Source: Gammaproteobacteria bacterium
Lineage (GTDB): Bacteria > Pseudomonadota > Gammaproteobacteria > Pseudomonadales > Pseudohongiellaceae
Assembly (NCBI GenBank): GCA_003451715.1
Contig: DMJN01000234.1
Span: 378-6,972 of the forward strand
Reading direction: 5' to 3'
DNA length: 6,595 nucleotides
In this document: piece by piece, positions 5,134 to 6,595 of the stretch
Numbering within the stretch: the first letter of the stretch is position 1
How the letters are laid out: each line of letters opens with the position of its first letter
Notes under the pieces: generated by a model
Database searches by the model: none
The model's input: the letters and a program-made list of their open reading frames with translations, nothing else
Told to the model about the DNA's origin: nothing
Made by a program: the position numbers and the translations under genes

Positions 5134-6359
5134 TGTTTTTCGCACTATTCGAAAGTTCCCGTTCCGCACTGGCATCGATATTTGCCCACGGATTACGGAG
5201 TTTTTTGACTACGCTGGGAATCGTCATCGGGGTTGCTAGCGTGATTGCCGTGGTTTCAGTAACCCAGGGCATGAGTTCATTTATCGGCGATACCTTCGCA
5301 TCGCTGGGAACCAATAGCCTGACGATTCAATCCTATACACCGTTCGAAGATCAGATGAAGGGCATACGTGCGCGGTTAACTCCTGGCGACCTAGAGCTCA
5401 TCGAGCGGCGAGCCGATGGAATAGCGTCAATTACGCCAATCTTATATGCCAGTCGTTCATCACAGGTAAAATATGGTTCTCAGACTGCTTTCAGTCAGAT
5501 CATGGGAACTACGTATGCTTTCCAGGATGTGTCTCAGTCTTATACTCAGGTCGGTCGATTTCTGGCTCAGACAGATAATCTTACACGCCGACGAATCGCA
5601 GTTATTGGAGAAAAAGTTAGAGAGAACCTGAGTCTTCCCGACAATCCCGTTAATGAATATGTTGAGATTGGAGGAGAGTGGTTCAAGATCGTAGGGATGT
5701 TGGAGGAGCGTGGCGATATCATGGGAATGAGTCAGGACGATATTGTGCTGGTTCCTTATGCCACCATGGTCAGTCTCCAAGGTAACCAGACTCGAACAGA
5801 TATACAGATTCAACTGAGCCTGAGTGAATCGGCGGAGATTGAAGATGTTTCACAGCAGCTTACTACTCTGCTTCGCGACGCGCATGATTTGCGCAACGAT
5901 GAAGATGATGATTTCCGAATTCAAACCGCCGAGCAGCTCATGGAGGAATTCGACCAGATTATCTCCATGGTCACTATCGTAATCGGTGGCATCGTGAGTA
6001 TTTCACTGCTGGTGGGTGGTATCGGTATTATGAACATCATGCTGGTGTCTGTAACAGAACGCACTCGAGAGATTGGCATCTGCAAGGCCATTGGTGCCAA
6101 GCGGCATCATATTCTTATGCAGTTTCTAATTGAGGCGTTGTTACTATCTCTGCTTGGGGGAATTCTCGGACTCGGCATTGGATTTGGCTTGGGCACATTG
6201 ATAGCTAACTCCATCCCTGGCTTTCCTTCGGCCAGCATACCGCTCTGGTCGATTGCGCTGGCCTTGGGCTTTTCCGGGTTCGTCGGCGTACTGTTTGGAA
6301 TTCTTCCTGCAGCCAAAGCAGCCAATCTCGATCCGATCGACGCCTTACGTTACGAATAA
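5133..6359 (+). CDS. ABC transporter permease, MacB/FtsX family (type VII ABC fold)
   Basis: This 408-residue permease has the MacB plan: an N-terminal cytoplasmic helix, TM1 (~23-45) with the family sequence LRSFLTTLGIVIGVASVIAV, a large periplasmic domain (~46-275), then TM2 (~276-303), TM3 (~328-357) and TM4 (~371-394). Between TM2 and TM3 is the conserved cytoplasmic segment VSVTERTREIGICKAIGAKR (305-324), which contacts the ATPase. The C-terminus, PAAKAANLDPIDALRYE, is the classic family ending. MacB-type proteins do not pass substrate through their membrane helices; they couple ATP hydrolysis to periplasmic movement that works the adaptor and channel. The ATG at 5133 shares its A with the ATPase stop (TGATG), and there is no separate ribosome site of note, so translation re-initiation is expected. 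The codons of the periplasmic domain (about 5450-5900) look more A+T-rich than the flanking TM parts. Family is certain; the substrate is unknown. Confidence 0.92.
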   Translation: MFFALFESSRSALASIFAHGLRSFLTTLGIVIGVASVIAVVSVTQGMSSFIGDTFASLGTNSLTIQSYTPFEDQMKGIRARLTPGDLELIERRADGIASITPILYASRSSQVKYGSQTAFSQIMGTTYAFQDVSQSYTQVGRFLAQTDNLTRRRIAVIGEKVRENLSLPDNPVNEYVEIGGEWFKIVGMLEERGDIMGMSQDDIVLVPYATMVSLQGNQTRTDIQIQLSLSESAEIEDVSQQLTTLLRDAHDLRNDEDDDFRIQTAEQLMEEFDQIISMVTIVIGGIVSISLLVGGIGIMNIMLVSVTERTREIGICKAIGAKRHHILMQFLIEALLLSLLGGILGLGIGFGLGTLIANSIPGFPSASIPLWSIALALGFSGFVGVLFGILPAAKAANLDPIDALRYE

Positions 6360-6360
6360 A

Positions 6361-6393
6361 AAAACGGCGTAGTCCTTGGGAGTACGCCGTTTT
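6361..6393. terminator. Strong intrinsic terminator, probably bidirectional
   Basis: AAAACGGCGTA (6361-6371) and TACGCCGTTTT (6383-6393) form a perfect 11-bp stem. In the apical loop (6372-6382), TCC and GGA can pair again over a TTG tip after one mismatch. It begins one base after the permease stop codon. The plus strand continues TTTTCGTTGATTT. On the minus strand the A-run at 6358-6364 becomes a T-run, so the same hairpin can stop the minus-strand gene that ends at 6413. Confidence 0.88.
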
Positions 6394-6412
6394 CGTTGAT
6401 TTAAGTGCTGAA

Positions 6413-6595
6413 CTAATTGTCGACGCTTACTATGTTGATATCACTATTGGTGGTTTCCAGATAGATTCTATCGCCACCACCATTAATGTCTCCGCGCCCA
6501 ATGATATCCCCGTCATCGTCTTCCTGGATAGACAGTGGAAAATCTGTATAGATGCGGTATGTACCCCGTCAGCACCTATGGAACAGATATAGCAC
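6413..6595 (-). CDS. 3' end of a DUF4097-like beta-strand-repeat protein, partial and with a probable frameshift
   Basis: Reading left from the edge, the frame ending at TAG 6415-6413 is open for 51 codons. It encodes TYRIYTDFPLSIQEDD, then GDIIGRGDINGGGDRIYLE, then TTNSDINIVSVDN. The G-x-INGGG-x-RIYLET-x-NSDI ending is typical of the C-terminus of DUF4097-type proteins, predicted extracytoplasmic beta-solenoids. Upstream, this frame meets TGA at 6571-6569. The neighbouring frame is open from there to the edge and reads CYICSIGADG, which would join sensibly to the downstream part. Adding one base to the CCCC run at 6564-6567 would give GADGGTYRIYTDFP without a break. The gene is therefore either a sequencing-error victim or a true pseudogene. 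It converges on the exporter operon and shares its terminator. Most of the gene lies outside the window. Confidence 0.6.

Noticed and set aside
6436..6443. Single TGATATCA, matching the core of the upstream repeats
   Set aside because: It is a lone 8-mer inside coding sequence of the minus-strand gene, without repeat spacing or promoter; chance is enough.

Overview
The window looks like chromosomal DNA of a proteobacterium, most likely a gammaproteobacterium. This rests on three things: gene content (a Tat-exported molybdo-hydroxylase iron-sulfur subunit, an SPFH/zinc-ribbon/Arc-type trio, and a YIP1 plus MacA/MacB-like export operon), good Shine-Dalgarno sites, and moderate base composition that is clearly richer in G+C over the first ~250 bases. 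I see no rRNA, tRNA, insertion sequence or CRISPR array. Genus or species cannot be named from the sequence alone.

Layout. Positions 1-451 (minus strand, cut by the left edge) hold the first 150 codons of a periplasmic xanthine-dehydrogenase-family [2Fe-2S] subunit with a twin-arginine leader, starting at GTG. Positions 452-813 are a divergent control region. It carries a perfect 7-7-7 dyad and a weak promoter facing left, and a good promoter facing right that is overlapped by three tandem 11-bp repeats built on TGATATCA. Positions 814-2206 hold three plus-strand genes: a two-TM SPFH/band-7 membrane protein, a 59-residue zinc-ribbon protein, and a 61-residue Arc-like ribbon-helix-helix protein. 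The last is a natural candidate to bind the tandem repeats and control the trio.

Positions 2380-6359 hold four plus-strand genes that read as one export system: a five-TM YIP1-family protein, a HlyD/MacA-type periplasmic adaptor, a LolD/MacB-type ABC ATPase, and a MacB/FtsX-type permease whose ATG overlaps the ATPase stop codon (TGATG). Inferred mechanism: ATP hydrolysis in the cytoplasm drives movement of the permease's periplasmic domain, which works with the adaptor and an outer-membrane channel encoded elsewhere. The YIP1 protein would be an accessory membrane factor. The substrate is unknown.

The operon ends in a strong hairpin terminator at 6361-6393 that can work in both directions. 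Beyond it, on the minus strand and cut by the right edge, is the 3' end of a DUF4097-like beta-strand-repeat protein. Its reading frame is broken once near the edge, consistent with a one-base slip in a CCCC run.

The most interesting candidate for an under-described system is the SPFH / zinc-ribbon / RHH trio with its helically phased operator. The YIP1-linked exporter comes second.
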